The notes below the pieces were generated by a model, which was not told the DNA's origin, searched no databases, and saw only the letters and a list, made by a program, of their open reading frames with translations. Shown here piece by piece: positions 7,817-17,751 of a DNA stretch of 64,000 bases. Both the position numbers and the translations under genes were made by a program. Numbering within the stretch: position 1 is the first letter of the stretch; the number at the start of each line of letters is the position of its first letter. The DNA comes from Nocardia caishijiensis NBRC 108228 (GTDB lineage Bacteria > Actinomycetota > Actinomycetes > Mycobacteriales > Mycobacteriaceae), in contig NZ_BDBE01000023.1 in the NCBI RefSeq assembly GCF_001612825.1, forward strand, positions 50,785 to 114,784, in the 5' to 3' direction.

Positions 7817-8965
7817 GTGGACAGTGTCGAGGACGTATTCACCCGGCTGCGCCGGTATCCGGACGTGGAGGCGCCGAATCTCTATGCCGTCGACGCCGCG
7901 GATCGGTTGATCCTCGATACCGCCGCCGACGCGCTCGCGGGCGCGGGCACCGGCGAGGTGGCGGTGATCGGCGACGCCTACGGCGCGCTGACCCTCGGGA
8001 TCGCGGTACGGCACGGACACACCGGCATCCGGGTGCACCAGGACCTGCTCACCGGCGAACTCGCCCTCGCGGGCAACGCCAAGAACCTCGGTCTCGCCGA
8101 TCGTTTCACCGTGCACGGTCTCGACGTGGACCTGCTCACCGGCACCCGCGTGGTCGTGATGCGGTTGCCGAAAATGCTTGCCGGGCTCGCCGAGATCGCC
8201 GAGGCCATCGCCCGTTACGCCGCCGACGACGTGGTCGTCTACGCCGGTGGCCGCGACAAATACCTCACCCCGACCATGAACGAGGTGTTCGCCGAAACGT
8301 TCCGCCAGGTGCGGGCGGGCCGGGGCAGGCAGAAGTCACGGGTGCTCGTCGTCAGTGAACCGCTACCCGTCGGCGAACCGCGTTTCCCGGTGCGCGAGAA
8401 CATCATCGAGATCGACGGCGACGTGGTCGCCTACGGTGCCGCGTTCTCCGGCCCGCGCCTCGACATCGGCACCCGGTTCCTGCTCGAGCATCTCGACCGG
8501 ATGAAACCCGACGCGCGCGAGGCCATCGATCTGGGTTGCGGCACCGGCATTCTCGCGGTGGCCCTGGCCAAATCGCGGCCGCGTATCCGGGTGGTCGGCA
8601 CCGACCAGTCCTGCGCCGCGGTCGCCTCGGCGCGCGCGACCGCCGCCGTCAACGGGGTGGACGACCGGGTCACCGTGGTGCGCGACGACGCCATGTCCTC
8701 GGCGGCCGACAACAGCGCCGACCTGGTGCTGTGCAATCCGCCGTTCCATGTGGGCGCGGCCGTGCACACCGGGTCCGCCATCAAGATGTTCGCCGAGACC
8801 GGCCGGGTGCTGCGCCCCGGCGGCGAATTGTGGACGGTGTACAACTCGCACCTGAACTACCGGGGCGTGGTGGAACGGATGGTCGGGCGGACCGATGTGA
8901 TCGACCGGAACCAGAAGTTCACGGTGACGCGGTCTGTCCGTGGCCTGCGCGACGTACAACGATAG
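7817..8965 (+). CDS. Class I SAM-dependent methyltransferase, RlmG/RsmC-like
   Basis: This 382-residue protein is built like the rRNA guanine-N2 methyltransferases RlmG and RsmC: a degenerate N-terminal methyltransferase-like half (residues 1-190) and a catalytic C-terminal half. The latter has the SAM motif AIDLGCGTGILAVAL near residue 238, an acidic loop GTDQSC and the catalytic NPPFH motif near residue 305, which marks N2-guanine methylation of RNA. The likely substrate is rRNA, but which residue cannot be told. It starts with GTG. Confidence 0.8.
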   Translation: MDSVEDVFTRLRRYPDVEAPNLYAVDAADRLILDTAADALAGAGTGEVAVIGDAYGALTLGIAVRHGHTGIRVHQDLLTGELALAGNAKNLGLADRFTVHGLDVDLLTGTRVVVMRLPKMLAGLAEIAEAIARYAADDVVVYAGGRDKYLTPTMNEVFAETFRQVRAGRGRQKSRVLVVSEPLPVGEPRFPVRENIIEIDGDVVAYGAAFSGPRLDIGTRFLLEHLDRMKPDAREAIDLGCGTGILAVALAKSRPRIRVVGTDQSCAAVASARATAAVNGVDDRVTVVRDDAMSSAADNSADLVLCNPPFHVGAAVHTGSAIKMFAETGRVLRPGGELWTVYNSHLNYRGVVERMVGRTDVIDRNQKFTVTRSVRGLRDVQR

Positions 8966-9033
8966 AGGCGCTCCAACGGGGTAGAGTCCGATTTGTCCGA
9001 ACGGACGGTGGGGCGATCATCGATCGCGACGCC

Positions 9034-9060
9034 GGGAACTTTGTCCGTTCACGGCACGTT
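9034..9060 (+). promoter_or_regulatory. Candidate ECF sigma factor promoter (SigH/SigE type)
   Basis: GGGAAC at 9034-9039 and CGTT at 9057-9060 are 17 bases apart, matching the GGGAAC-N17-CGTT pattern of mycobacterial SigH/SigE promoters. It lies 54 bases upstream of the Bax-inhibitor-like gene, which has a good ribosome-binding site in between. Confidence 0.5.
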
Positions 9061-9113
9061 GAACAGGGCAGTTGGAGCTGTACGACGTTTCATCACTCCA
9101 GGAAAGGCGCACG

Positions 9114-9968
9114 GTGCGTACCTCATCGAATCCGGTGTTCAAGAACTTACCTCGCCAAGAGGGAGTCGGCGGTTACGCGAACTTCGGTTCGGGCGTGACC
9201 GGCGCGGGCCAGCTGGGCAACCAGTACGGCGAATACGGTCAGCAGTACGGGCAGCAGTACCAGCAGGCGCCCGCGACCCGTGCCATGACCATCGACGACG
9301 TGGTCACCAAGACCGGTATCACCCTCGCGGTGCTCACCGTCTCGGCGATCATCTCCTTCGCGCTGTCGACGGCGAATCCGTCGCTCGCGCCGCTGTTCGT
9401 CATCGGCGGCGGCCTGATCGGCTTCGTGCTGGTCATGGTCGCGAGTTTCGGCAACAAGATGGACAACCCGGCGCTCGTACTGTCGTACGCGGCGTTCGAG
9501 GGTCTGTTCCTCGGCGCGCTGTCGCTGATGTTCACCGGCACCGAGTTCGGCGGAGTGGGCGGTAGCGCCCTGATCGGCCAGGCGGTGCTCGGCACGTTCG
9601 GCGTGTTCTTCGGCATGCTCGTGGTCTACAAGACCGGCGCGATCCGGGTCACCCCGCGCTTCACCCGCATGCTGCTCGGCGCCATGGTCGGCGTGCTGGT
9701 CCTGATGCTCGGCAACCTGATCGCCAGCTTCTTCACCGACGGCGGCTTCGGCCTGCGCGACGGCGGCCCGCTGGCCATCGTGTTCAGCCTGGTCTGCATC
9801 GCCATCGCCGCGTTCAGCTTCCTGCTGGACTTCGACTCGGCCGACCAGCTGATCCGCGCCCAGGCCCCGGAGAAGGCCGCCTGGGGCGTCGCCCTCGGCT
9901 TGACCGTCACCCTGGTCTGGCTCTACGTCGAGATCCTGCGCCTGCTGAGCTACTTCCAGCGGGACTGA
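9114..9968 (+). CDS. Bax inhibitor-1/YccA family membrane protein
   Basis: A 284-residue protein with a Tyr/Gln/Gly-rich cytoplasmic N-terminus (residues 1-55, repeated YGQQY) and seven hydrophobic segments. The beginning MRTSSNPVFKNLP is shared with mycobacterial Bax-inhibitor-like proteins. The C-terminal half holds the conserved acidic positions typical of this pH-sensitive calcium-leak family (LDFDSADQL and WLYVEILRLL). The GTG start is selected by the AGGAAAGG ribosome-binding site and by homology; an ATG 42 bases upstream is less likely. A candidate ECF promoter precedes it, so envelope or redox stress control is plausible. Confidence 0.88.
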   Translation: MRTSSNPVFKNLPRQEGVGGYANFGSGVTGAGQLGNQYGEYGQQYGQQYQQAPATRAMTIDDVVTKTGITLAVLTVSAIISFALSTANPSLAPLFVIGGGLIGFVLVMVASFGNKMDNPALVLSYAAFEGLFLGALSLMFTGTEFGGVGGSALIGQAVLGTFGVFFGMLVVYKTGAIRVTPRFTRMLLGAMVGVLVLMLGNLIASFFTDGGFGLRDGGPLAIVFSLVCIAIAAFSFLLDFDSADQLIRAQAPEKAAWGVALGLTVTLVWLYVEILRLLSYFQRD

Positions 9969-9978
9969 TACACACACG

Positions 9979-10012
9979 AAAGCGGCCCACCGAATTCGGT
10001 GGGCCGCTTTTT
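9979..10012. terminator. Bidirectional terminator between convergent genes
   Basis: A near-perfect palindrome (AAAGCGGCCCACCG, a 4-nt AATT centre, then its complement) ends in a T-run on the plus strand and is preceded by an A-run, so it can stop transcription from both the Bax-inhibitor gene and the thiolase gene. Confidence 0.9.
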
Positions 10013-10022
10013 CGTGCCTGTC

Positions 10023-11243
10023 TCAGCTGAGTCGTTCGATGACCAGGGCCATGCCCTGACCGCCGCCGACGCACATGGTTTCCACGCCGAACTGCTTGTC
10101 GTAGGTCTGCAGGTTGTTCAGCAGGGTGGCGGTGATGCGGGCGCCGGTCATGCCGAAGGGGTGGCCGAGGGCGATAGCGCCGCCGGAGACGTTGAGCTTG
10201 TCCTCATCGATCTTCAGCTCGCGAGCCGAGCCGAGCACCTGGACGGCGAAGGCCTCGTTGATCTCGAACAGGTCGATGTCGGAGACCGACTTGCCCGCCA
10301 GGGCCAGGGCCTTCTTGACGGCCTCGATCGGGCCGAGGCCCATGATCTCCGGGGACAGGCCGGAGACGCCGGTGGACACGATGCGGGCCAGCGGGGTCAG
10401 GCCGAGCTCCTTGGCCTTGGTGTCGCTCATGATCACCAGCGCCGCGGCGCCGTCGTTGAGCGGACAACAGTTGCCCGCGGTGACGGTGCCGTCGGGACGG
10501 AACACCGGCTTGAGCTGGCTCACCGCTTCGTAGGTGACACCGGCGCGCGGGCCGTCGTCCTTGCTGACGACGGTGCCGTCGGGCAGGGTCACCGGGGTGA
10601 TCTCCCGCTCGAAGAAGCCGTTCTTGATGGCCTCCTCGGCCCGGTTCTGCGAGCGCACACCCCAGTGGTCCTGGTCCTCACGGCTGATGCCGGTGAGGGA
10701 GGCGACGTTCTCGGCGGTCTGACCCATCGCGATGTAGGCGTCGGGCAGCAGGCCGTCCTGGCGCGGGTCGTGCCACGCGCCCGCGCCGCCCTCGGCGGTC
10801 TTGGCGGTGCGGGCCTCGGCCTCGGCGAACTCGGGGTTCTTGGTGTCGGGCGAGCTGTCGGCCGAACCCTTGGCGTAGCGCGACACGGTCTCCACACCGG
10901 CGGAGATGAACACGTCACCCTCGCCTGCCTTGATCGCGTGGAAGGCCATCCGGGTGGTCTGTAGCGACGACGCGCAGTACCGGTGCACGGTGGTGCCGGG
11001 CACCACGTCCAGGCCGAGCTTCACCGCCACGATGCGACCCTGGTTGAAGCCACCCTCACCGGCGGGCGAGCCGGTGCCGAGGATGATGTCGTCGACCTGC
11101 GTTGGGTCGAGCGCGGGGACCTTGTCCAGCGCGGCCTTGACCATCTGTGCGGTCAGGTCGTCCGGGCGCATCCCGGCCAGGGACCCCTTCACGGCACGGC
11201 CGATCGGGGAGCGGGCGATGGAGACGATGACGGCCTCGGGCAT
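10023..11243 (-). CDS. Acetyl-CoA C-acyltransferase (thiolase), FadA3-like
   Basis: This 406-residue thiolase has the acyl-enzyme cysteine C90 in HRYCASS, the NEAFAVQ motif, GGAIALGHPFG with H361, and the second active-site cysteine C391 in CVGGGQG. It catalyses thiolytic cleavage or formation of 3-oxoacyl-CoA in fatty-acid or related degradation. The start MPEAVIVS is fixed by an AAGGAG site and by its resemblance to M. tuberculosis FadA3 (Rv1074c), which also lies beside a secreted SGNH hydrolase. It is convergent with the preceding gene across a strong terminator. Confidence 0.92.
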   Translation of the reverse strand: MPEAVIVSIARSPIGRAVKGSLAGMRPDDLTAQMVKAALDKVPALDPTQVDDIILGTGSPAGEGGFNQGRIVAVKLGLDVVPGTTVHRYCASSLQTTRMAFHAIKAGEGDVFISAGVETVSRYAKGSADSSPDTKNPEFAEAEARTAKTAEGGAGAWHDPRQDGLLPDAYIAMGQTAENVASLTGISREDQDHWGVRSQNRAEEAIKNGFFEREITPVTLPDGTVVSKDDGPRAGVTYEAVSQLKPVFRPDGTVTAGNCCPLNDGAAALVIMSDTKAKELGLTPLARIVSTGVSGLSPEIMGLGPIEAVKKALALAGKSVSDIDLFEINEAFAVQVLGSARELKIDEDKLNVSGGAIALGHPFGMTGARITATLLNNLQTYDKQFGVETMCVGGGQGMALVIERLS

Positions 11244-11304
11244 GAGGACTCCTTTTCGGAAGGCTGGCGCGAACGGCTGTTTCACTTGCCGGTCTGCCGT
11301 GAAT

Positions 11305-12174
11305 CTACGTCTCCCCGTGCGCGACCGGAAGGGCAGGGCGGGCTCGCACCGCGGAGATCAGCACCGGCGACAACTGAGCGGCCGCGAGTTCGTAGCCCGC
11401 GGCGGAGGGATGGAAACCGTCGGTCGCGAACAAGATCTCCGGCGCCGCCCGGAACTCCGAGGCGACCAGCGGCGAACCCATCGGCACCGCGATTCCCCCG
11501 GCCAGCGTGGTCGCCACCGTCTGTGCCTTGCCGAGCCGCACACTCCAGTTCGCCACCACCGTACGCAACGGCTGCGGGATGGCGGTGACGGTGCCCAGGT
11601 TGGGGCAGGTGCCGACGACGACCAGCGCGTCGGCCTCACGCAACCGCGACACCGCCTGGGCGAGCCTGCGGGCCGAGGCCCGGATCGAATGCTTCTTGGT
11701 GATGTCGTTGGCGCCGACCAGGATCACCGCGGCATCCGGCGGCGGCCCGGCGACGAACATCGCGTCGACCTGTCCGGCGAGGCCCTTGGAGGTGGCGCCG
11801 GAAATGGCCTTGGTGCTCAATCGGATCCGCAGCCCGGTGGCCTCGGCCAGGTCACGCGCCAGCCGCACACCCGGCACGTCGGCGGCGCCGAGGCAGCCGA
11901 GACCGGCGGCGGTGGAGTCGCCGAAGATCATCAGATGCAGGTCGAACGGAACGTTCTTGCGCCACGGCTCGGGCAGGTTCGCACCGGGGGCGTACACGCC
12001 GTCGGCCTCGGGTGGCTTGGAGGTGTCGCGGCCGATCACCGCGCGTGCGGCACCGGCCTGGGTCATCAGCAGCCGGTAGGTCGCCCAGGACACGGTGCCC
12101 GCCCCCGACCCGGCCAGGACGGTCGTGGCGCCGGTGACCGCGGCCGTGCGCCAGCTGATTCGAGGTGCGCTCAC
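11305..12174 (-). CDS. Exported SGNH/GDSL-family hydrolase
   Basis: A 289-residue protein with a hydrophobic N-terminus (residues 10-30) that serves as a signal or anchor. The four SGNH blocks are visible: FGDSTAAG (Ser nucleophile) near residue 84, a Gly in the SGATSKG region, VGANDIT (block III Asn), and DGFHPS (catalytic Asp and His) near residue 253. Such enzymes are esterases or acyl hydrolases of the envelope. It corresponds in position and type to M. tuberculosis Rv1075c. It lies about 60 bases upstream of the thiolase gene on the same strand, probably in one transcript. The start is GTG. Confidence 0.87.
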   Translation of the reverse strand: MSAPRISWRTAAVTGATTVLAGSGAGTVSWATYRLLMTQAGAARAVIGRDTSKPPEADGVYAPGANLPEPWRKNVPFDLHLMIFGDSTAAGLGCLGAADVPGVRLARDLAEATGLRIRLSTKAISGATSKGLAGQVDAMFVAGPPPDAAVILVGANDITKKHSIRASARRLAQAVSRLREADALVVVGTCPNLGTVTAIPQPLRTVVANWSVRLGKAQTVATTLAGGIAVPMGSPLVASEFRAAPEILFATDGFHPSAAGYELAAAQLSPVLISAVRARPALPVAHGET

Positions 12175-12379
12175 ACCCGAAAATTCTACGGCTCATCCGC
12201 CTCTCCGCGTCTTTTGGCCAGACTCAGGTGCGGGGCGAGTTCGGGGCGCGGCAAGCTCTTGTGAGGTGGGTGGGTCGGCTCGTGCCCGGTGAGTTACCCA
12301 TGTCCTGACGAGATCAGTTGTTGCGCGTCGGACCGCTCGCCGAGGCGCTGACCGGGCGGCGCTGGACTATGGTGCGGGA

Positions 12380-13783
12380 GTGGGGAAGGCGCCCGAGCTT
12401 TTGCGACTCGACCGACCCGCCGGGCGACGGTTGCTCGCGGCCACGGTGCTCGGCTCGGGGATGGGGTTTCTCGACGGCACCATCGTCAATGTCGCGCTGC
12501 CGCGCATCGGGTCGGAACTGCATGCCGACCTGGCCGCGCTGCAGTGGGTGATCAACGGCTACACCCTCGCGCTCGCCGCGCTGATCCTCGTCGGTGGCGC
12601 GCTCGGTGACCGGTTCGGGCGCAAACGGATGTTCCCCTGGGGTGTGGCCGCGTTCGCCGTCACCTCCGTGCTGTGCGCGTTGGCGCCGACGATCGAGGCC
12701 CTGATCGCGGCGCGGCTGGCGCAGGGCGTCGCCGCGGCCCTGCTGACTCCCGGCAGTCTGGCGCTGGTCGAGTCGTCGTTCGTGCGCGCCGACCGGATGC
12801 GGGCCATCGGGGCGTGGACCGGCACGCTCGGCATCGCCACCGCCGCGGGCCCGGTGCTCGGCGGTTGGCTGGTCGGATTGTCGTGGCGGTGGGCGTTCGC
12901 GATCAATCTGCCACTGGCCGTACTCACCCTGGTGCTGTTACGGGGTGCGCCCGAGTCCCGTGACGAACGCGCCGAGGGCAATCACTTCGACCTGCCCGGC
13001 ATCGTGCTGGCCCCGGTGGCGCTGGCCGGGATCACCTGGGCGCTGACCGCGTGGCCCGACAGCGGCGCGACCCCGGCCACCATCGGCGCCGCGGTGACGG
13101 GAGTGGCGGCGGCGACGGCGTTCGTGGTCGTCGAACGGCGGGCGCGGTATCCGATGGTGCCGCCGGAGATGTTCGCCGACCGCGTCTTCACCCTCATCAA
13201 TGTGGTGACGTTGCTCGTCTACGCCGCGTTGTCCGGGTCGATGGTGTTCATCGCCCTGTTCCTGCAGGTCGGTGCGGGCTGGTCGCCGTTGGCGGCCGGG
13301 GCGGCGAGCGTCCCGATCAGCGTGCTGATGTTCCTGCTCGCCGCCCGTTTCGGTGCGCTCGCCACCCGGTTCGGGCCGCGCGGGCCGATGGTGGGCGGTG
13401 CGTTGGTCCTGGCCGGTGGGCTGGCGTTGCTGGCGGTGGCGCCGCGCGAGGTGCGGTTCGTGACCGGCATTCTGCCCGGCATGCTCGCGATGGGACTCGG
13501 CCTCTCGATGCTGGTCGCCCCGCTGACCGGAACCGTCCTCGCGGCCGCGCCCGCGCGTCGGTCGGGCGTGGCCAGCGGGATCAACAACGCGGTCTCGCGC
13601 ACGGCCGGATTGCTCGCCGTCGCCGCGTTGCCGCTGCTGGTCGGGCTGTCCGGACGCGCCTACGCCGATCCCGACGCCGTCACCTCGGCCTATCGCGGCG
13701 CGCTGTGGTGGTGTGTTGCGCTGGTGGTCGTCGCGGCGGGGGTCACCGCCGTCGGCCTGTCGGGGCGCCGCGCCGCGGGCTGA
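12380..13783 (+). CDS. DHA2-type MFS exporter, 14 transmembrane helices
   Basis: A 467-residue transporter with the drug:H+ antiporter-2 signature LDGTIVNVALP at the end of helix 1, the MFS motif A GGALGDRFGRKRMF between helices 2 and 3, and about 14 hydrophobic segments. Family members pump drugs, dyes or metabolites out of the cell. The GTG start sits 6 bases after a TATGGT hexamer at 12368-12373, which fits a leaderless transcript. No regulator gene is adjacent. The substrate is unknown. Confidence 0.87.
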   Translation: MGKAPELLRLDRPAGRRLLAATVLGSGMGFLDGTIVNVALPRIGSELHADLAALQWVINGYTLALAALILVGGALGDRFGRKRMFPWGVAAFAVTSVLCALAPTIEALIAARLAQGVAAALLTPGSLALVESSFVRADRMRAIGAWTGTLGIATAAGPVLGGWLVGLSWRWAFAINLPLAVLTLVLLRGAPESRDERAEGNHFDLPGIVLAPVALAGITWALTAWPDSGATPATIGAAVTGVAAATAFVVVERRARYPMVPPEMFADRVFTLINVVTLLVYAALSGSMVFIALFLQVGAGWSPLAAGAASVPISVLMFLLAARFGALATRFGPRGPMVGGALVLAGGLALLAVAPREVRFVTGILPGMLAMGLGLSMLVAPLTGTVLAAAPARRSGVASGINNAVSRTAGLLAVAALPLLVGLSGRAYADPDAVTSAYRGALWWCVALVVVAAGVTAVGLSGRRAAG

Positions 13784-13856
13784 TCGGCCGGTGTGCTGGC
13801 ACACAGTGTCGGACCAGGTCGCGACCCGCACGCGTGGTTCTGCAACTATGGAGCTC

Positions 13857-15239
<1,383 letters not shown>

Positions 15240-15500
15240 GGTCGGACCAACGCGAAGGCCGCCCGGATAGCGGCAGTGAGCTGAGGTTCTGCGAGTTCTG
15301 GGACGAGGAACCCCTCACCCCGAGGACGCCCTGGGGCTCATCAGCTGATTCGGTTGAGCGGAACTCTGCCCAGCTGAATCCAAGCGTCTCACCTGATATC
15401 TCATCCGATCTGCTGGCACCCACCGGGGAGCGGTCGAACCTTCCACGGATCGGATCGACATTCGTTTCGATGGGCATGGACAGCAGCAGCGGGCGTTGAT
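15240..15500. other. Intergenic region at the left edge of an accessory insert
   Basis: I find no supported gene. The base composition drops relative to cbs, and open frames here on both strands lack protein character. It presumably carries the promoter of the zinc-ribbon gene and its cluster. Confidence 0.4.
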
Positions 15501-15764
15501 ATGAACCCACCGCCAGGTGCTCGAGTAATGGTGGCAGGCCGAATAGTCCTGCAATGCGTGGTGTGTCGCGGGGATAGATTCCAGCAACGCCAGATCAGCA
15601 TGAACACGCCGGGGATGACCTTCATGGGTTGGGACTGGCTCAACGAGAGCGCGACCGGGGTGGTGTGTGTGCACTGCGGGTACGTCCACCAGTTCATGCT
15701 GCCGGTGCAATGGGAAACCCCGCCGCCTGCGGGGCGAGCTGTTCTGGTTGATTATCACAACTGA
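15501..15764 (+). CDS. Small zinc-ribbon protein
   Basis: An 87-residue protein with two CxxC knuckles, CVVC near residue 19 and CVHC near residue 57, separated by a segment with MNTPGMTFMGWDWLN. This two-knuckle arrangement with a G-M-T-F motif between and a GYVHQF after the second pair is typical of small bacterial zinc-ribbon proteins that may bind nucleic acid. An alternative ATG at 15528 has a better ribosome-binding site and would give 78 residues. Its stop codon lies inside the inverted repeat before the nucleotidyltransferase gene, 4 bases from that gene's start, so the two are probably in one operon. Function unknown. Confidence 0.7.
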   Translation: MNPPPGARVMVAGRIVLQCVVCRGDRFQQRQISMNTPGMTFMGWDWLNESATGVVCVHCGYVHQFMLPVQWETPPPAGRAVLVDYHN

Positions 15765-15768
15765 TAAT
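15751..15768. promoter_or_regulatory. Inverted repeat directly before the nucleotidyltransferase gene
   Basis: ATTATCA-CAAC-TGATAAT is a perfect 7-bp inverted repeat with a 4-base spacer, AT-rich in a GC-rich setting and ending at the base before the ATG. It overlaps the zinc-ribbon stop codon and a possible -10 element (GATAAT). It could be the operator for the HTH protein of this cluster. Confidence 0.5.
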
Positions 15769-16491
15769 ATGGGCGTCATGGTCGGTGACCCGAACGACGT
15801 TGGTGACGAACTTCGAGCCGTGCTGGAATCGGCGGCGAAGCTGCAGGTATTGGTGCCGGATGCGGTGCTGGTCGGAGGCTCAGCGGCGGCGCTCTACGCG
15901 GGGCACCGTGACTCCTATGACCACGACCATGTTCTACGCGACTTGCGAGACCGTTTCGACATGGTGCTCGAGGCCATCGAATCCGAGGGGGAGTGGGTCA
16001 CCAACCGGGTGCGGCCGGGGAAGTTGATCCTTGGCCGACTGGGCGATATCGAGGCCGGGGTGCGGCAGTTGATCCGTGCTCGGCCGCTGGAAACGGCGAC
16101 GATCGAACTCCCCTCGGGGCGCCAGTTGTGTGTACCGACAGCTGCGGAAACGCTGCGTATCAAGGCCTTCCTGATCGTGCGGCGCAACCAGACCCGCGAC
16201 TATCTCGATGTTGCCGCGATGACGGATGCGATGGGGATCGCCCAGGCGGTTACGGTGCTTGCGCACATCGATGACTACTACGCCGACCAGCGAATCGATG
16301 GACTGCCCGTCTCCTCTCAGGTGGCGCGTCAGCTCGCTGATCCGCGCCCCGCCGACTCGTCGGTAACTCAGCAGCTGGCGGCGTATCGCAATCTCGATCA
16401 CAAGTGGCACGATTGGAATCGAGTGCGGGATCGGTGTCGGGAAGTGGCGATAGCTCTCGCGGAAGGCGGGGATGATGGTCCAGTTTCGTAA
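15769..16491 (+). CDS. Nucleotidyltransferase, AbiEii-like toxin candidate
   Basis: A 240-residue protein with the nucleotidyltransferase-fold signature VGGSAAALYAGHR at residues 35-47, followed by the acidic metal-binding pair in SYDHDHV (D51, D53). The later segment LRIKAFLIVRRNQTRDYLDVAAM has the conserved Lys and the R-D-x-x-D pattern seen in AbiEii/AbiGii-type proteins. Such enzymes act as toxins by nucleotidylating RNA or proteins and pair with a helix-turn-helix antitoxin. Its 3' end overlaps the following HTH gene by 20 bases, the usual sign of a toxin-antitoxin pair. An ATG 9 bases further in (15778) is a possible alternative start. Confidence 0.72.
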   Translation: MGVMVGDPNDVGDELRAVLESAAKLQVLVPDAVLVGGSAAALYAGHRDSYDHDHVLRDLRDRFDMVLEAIESEGEWVTNRVRPGKLILGRLGDIEAGVRQLIRARPLETATIELPSGRQLCVPTAAETLRIKAFLIVRRNQTRDYLDVAAMTDAMGIAQAVTVLAHIDDYYADQRIDGLPVSSQVARQLADPRPADSSVTQQLAAYRNLDHKWHDWNRVRDRCREVAIALAEGGDDGPVS

Positions 16492-16918
16492 TCTGAACAT
16501 CTCCCCGGACGCGCCGGTTTCGGAGTGGCCGACCGAGGCGGTGCAGACCGCGTTGGAGCGAGGCGACCTTCGTGATTGGCGGCGGATCGGTGCGGAGTTG
16601 CGGCGCGATCCGTGGGGGCGGATCGCGCGTCGATTGGAAGAAGTCCTTTCGCACAGTCGTCCCTACGGGGTCGCCGAATTGATGGAAGGGCTGCTCGAGC
16701 GGGCACGCGAACGCGCGGAGACCGAAGAGCGCCGAGAAGTCGCTGACGAAGTGCGTCGGGCGGTCGCGGATTCCGGGTTGACCAGTGCCGAATTCGCCGC
16801 CTGCGTCGGAACTTCCGGCTCACGACTGTCCACCTACATGAGCGGCAAGGTCGTCCCGTCCTCGACAATGATGGTGCGAATTCGTCGCGTGGCAGATCGC
16901 CACCGATCGGTCGCGTGA
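16472..16918 (+). CDS. XRE-type helix-turn-helix protein, predicted antitoxin
   Basis: A 148-residue protein with an N-terminal helical region (EWPTEAVQTALERGDLRDWRRI, then RRDPWGRIARRLEEVL) and a C-terminal XRE helix-turn-helix at residues 95-140 (SGLTSAEFAACVGTSGSRLSTYMSGK). It overlaps the nucleotidyltransferase gene by 20 bases and starts after a GGCGGGG sequence. By context it should neutralise that enzyme and repress the operon, perhaps through the inverted repeat at 15751-15768. The assignment as antitoxin is inference. Confidence 0.75.
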   Translation: MMVQFRNLNISPDAPVSEWPTEAVQTALERGDLRDWRRIGAELRRDPWGRIARRLEEVLSHSRPYGVAELMEGLLERARERAETEERREVADEVRRAVADSGLTSAEFAACVGTSGSRLSTYMSGKVVPSSTMMVRIRRVADRHRSVA

Positions 16919-16983
16919 CTCGCTGAGAAAGGCGACCTGGAACGCCACCAACTGTGCCTGAACACAGGGCCAGGGAGGGTATT

Positions 16984-17652
16984 TCAGCGATTCGCGCCGA
17001 ACAGGTCGAGAGCGATCGGCGCTACGTCGTCGATGACCGAACACGCAGCACTCAGTGTCACCATCACTTGGTGTTTGCCGAGTTCCCTCGGGGGTCCTGA
17101 CAGAACGATTGCCTCGATCAGCGGGCCGGCTTCGACGCGTACGTGCGCTGTTTCTGCAGTTGTGCGGTCTTGCGCACCGGGCTCCGACCGCTCGGGAAAA
17201 CGCACCGGCAACGTGAGGGCACAGGCGCGATCGGGGTTCACATCATCCGTGACTATCGCTGTCTCGTCGAAGATCTGAACGGTGTTCCCCGCCAATGAAG
17301 TCGGTGCCTGGGTGGTGACGACGATGTGTACCGCGGAGCCGTCGCGTTGCTGCGGTGTCAGCAGGCCGAGTCGGCACCCTGTCACCGTCTGGTAGGGGCC
17401 GAGTGTCGTGAGTTTGCCGTGAGTAGCGAGTCGGTCGCGATCAAACAGCCCACATGGGTCGACGGTGCGAATCCGGTCGGCGAGCTCCAGCTTTTGCTGA
17501 TCCGCTGGGGTGACGGGAACTCCGAATTTCGTGGCTGCTGCCGAAGTCGTACTGACGATGGTGGTGGGTTCGGGTGCTCCGGGATCTGTCTGTGAACATC
17601 CGGCGAGTATCGGAATCAGCAGCATCGGTAGAAGTCGCCGCAGTGTGTTCAT
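16984..17652 (-). CDS. DUF3558-like lipoprotein
   Basis: A 222-residue lipoprotein with lipobox ILAGC near residue 16, a Thr/Ser/Ala-rich linker and a domain with VDPCGLFDRDRLA, GCRLGLLTP and CALTLPVRFPER. The DPC-l motif and the later cysteines are the pattern of the DUF3558 group of actinobacterial lipoproteins. The function is not known. The ATG follows an AGGGGTGGA site. It lies within the accessory insert, convergent with the HTH gene and downstream of the erm terminator. Confidence 0.68.
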   Translation of the reverse strand: MNTLRRLLPMLLIPILAGCSQTDPGAPEPTTIVSTTSAAATKFGVPVTPADQQKLELADRIRTVDPCGLFDRDRLATHGKLTTLGPYQTVTGCRLGLLTPQQRDGSAVHIVVTTQAPTSLAGNTVQIFDETAIVTDDVNPDRACALTLPVRFPERSEPGAQDRTTAETAHVRVEAGPLIEAIVLSGPPRELGKHQVMVTLSAACSVIDDVAPIALDLFGANR

Positions 17653-17712
17653 TCCACCCCTTGAATGCCGATGTCGCAGTGAAGCATAGGTCACCGTGTC
17701 TGGCGCTGAAGT

Positions 17713-17744
17713 CCCGCAGGGTCGCCGATCGACGGCCCTGCGGG
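17713..17744 (-). terminator. Stem-loop terminator after the erm gene
   Basis: CCCGCAGGG and CCCTGCGGG form a 9-bp stem; the 14-nt interior can pair further. It begins 8 bases past the erm stop codon on the minus strand. Confidence 0.7.
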
Positions 17745-17751
17745 AGGTTCA

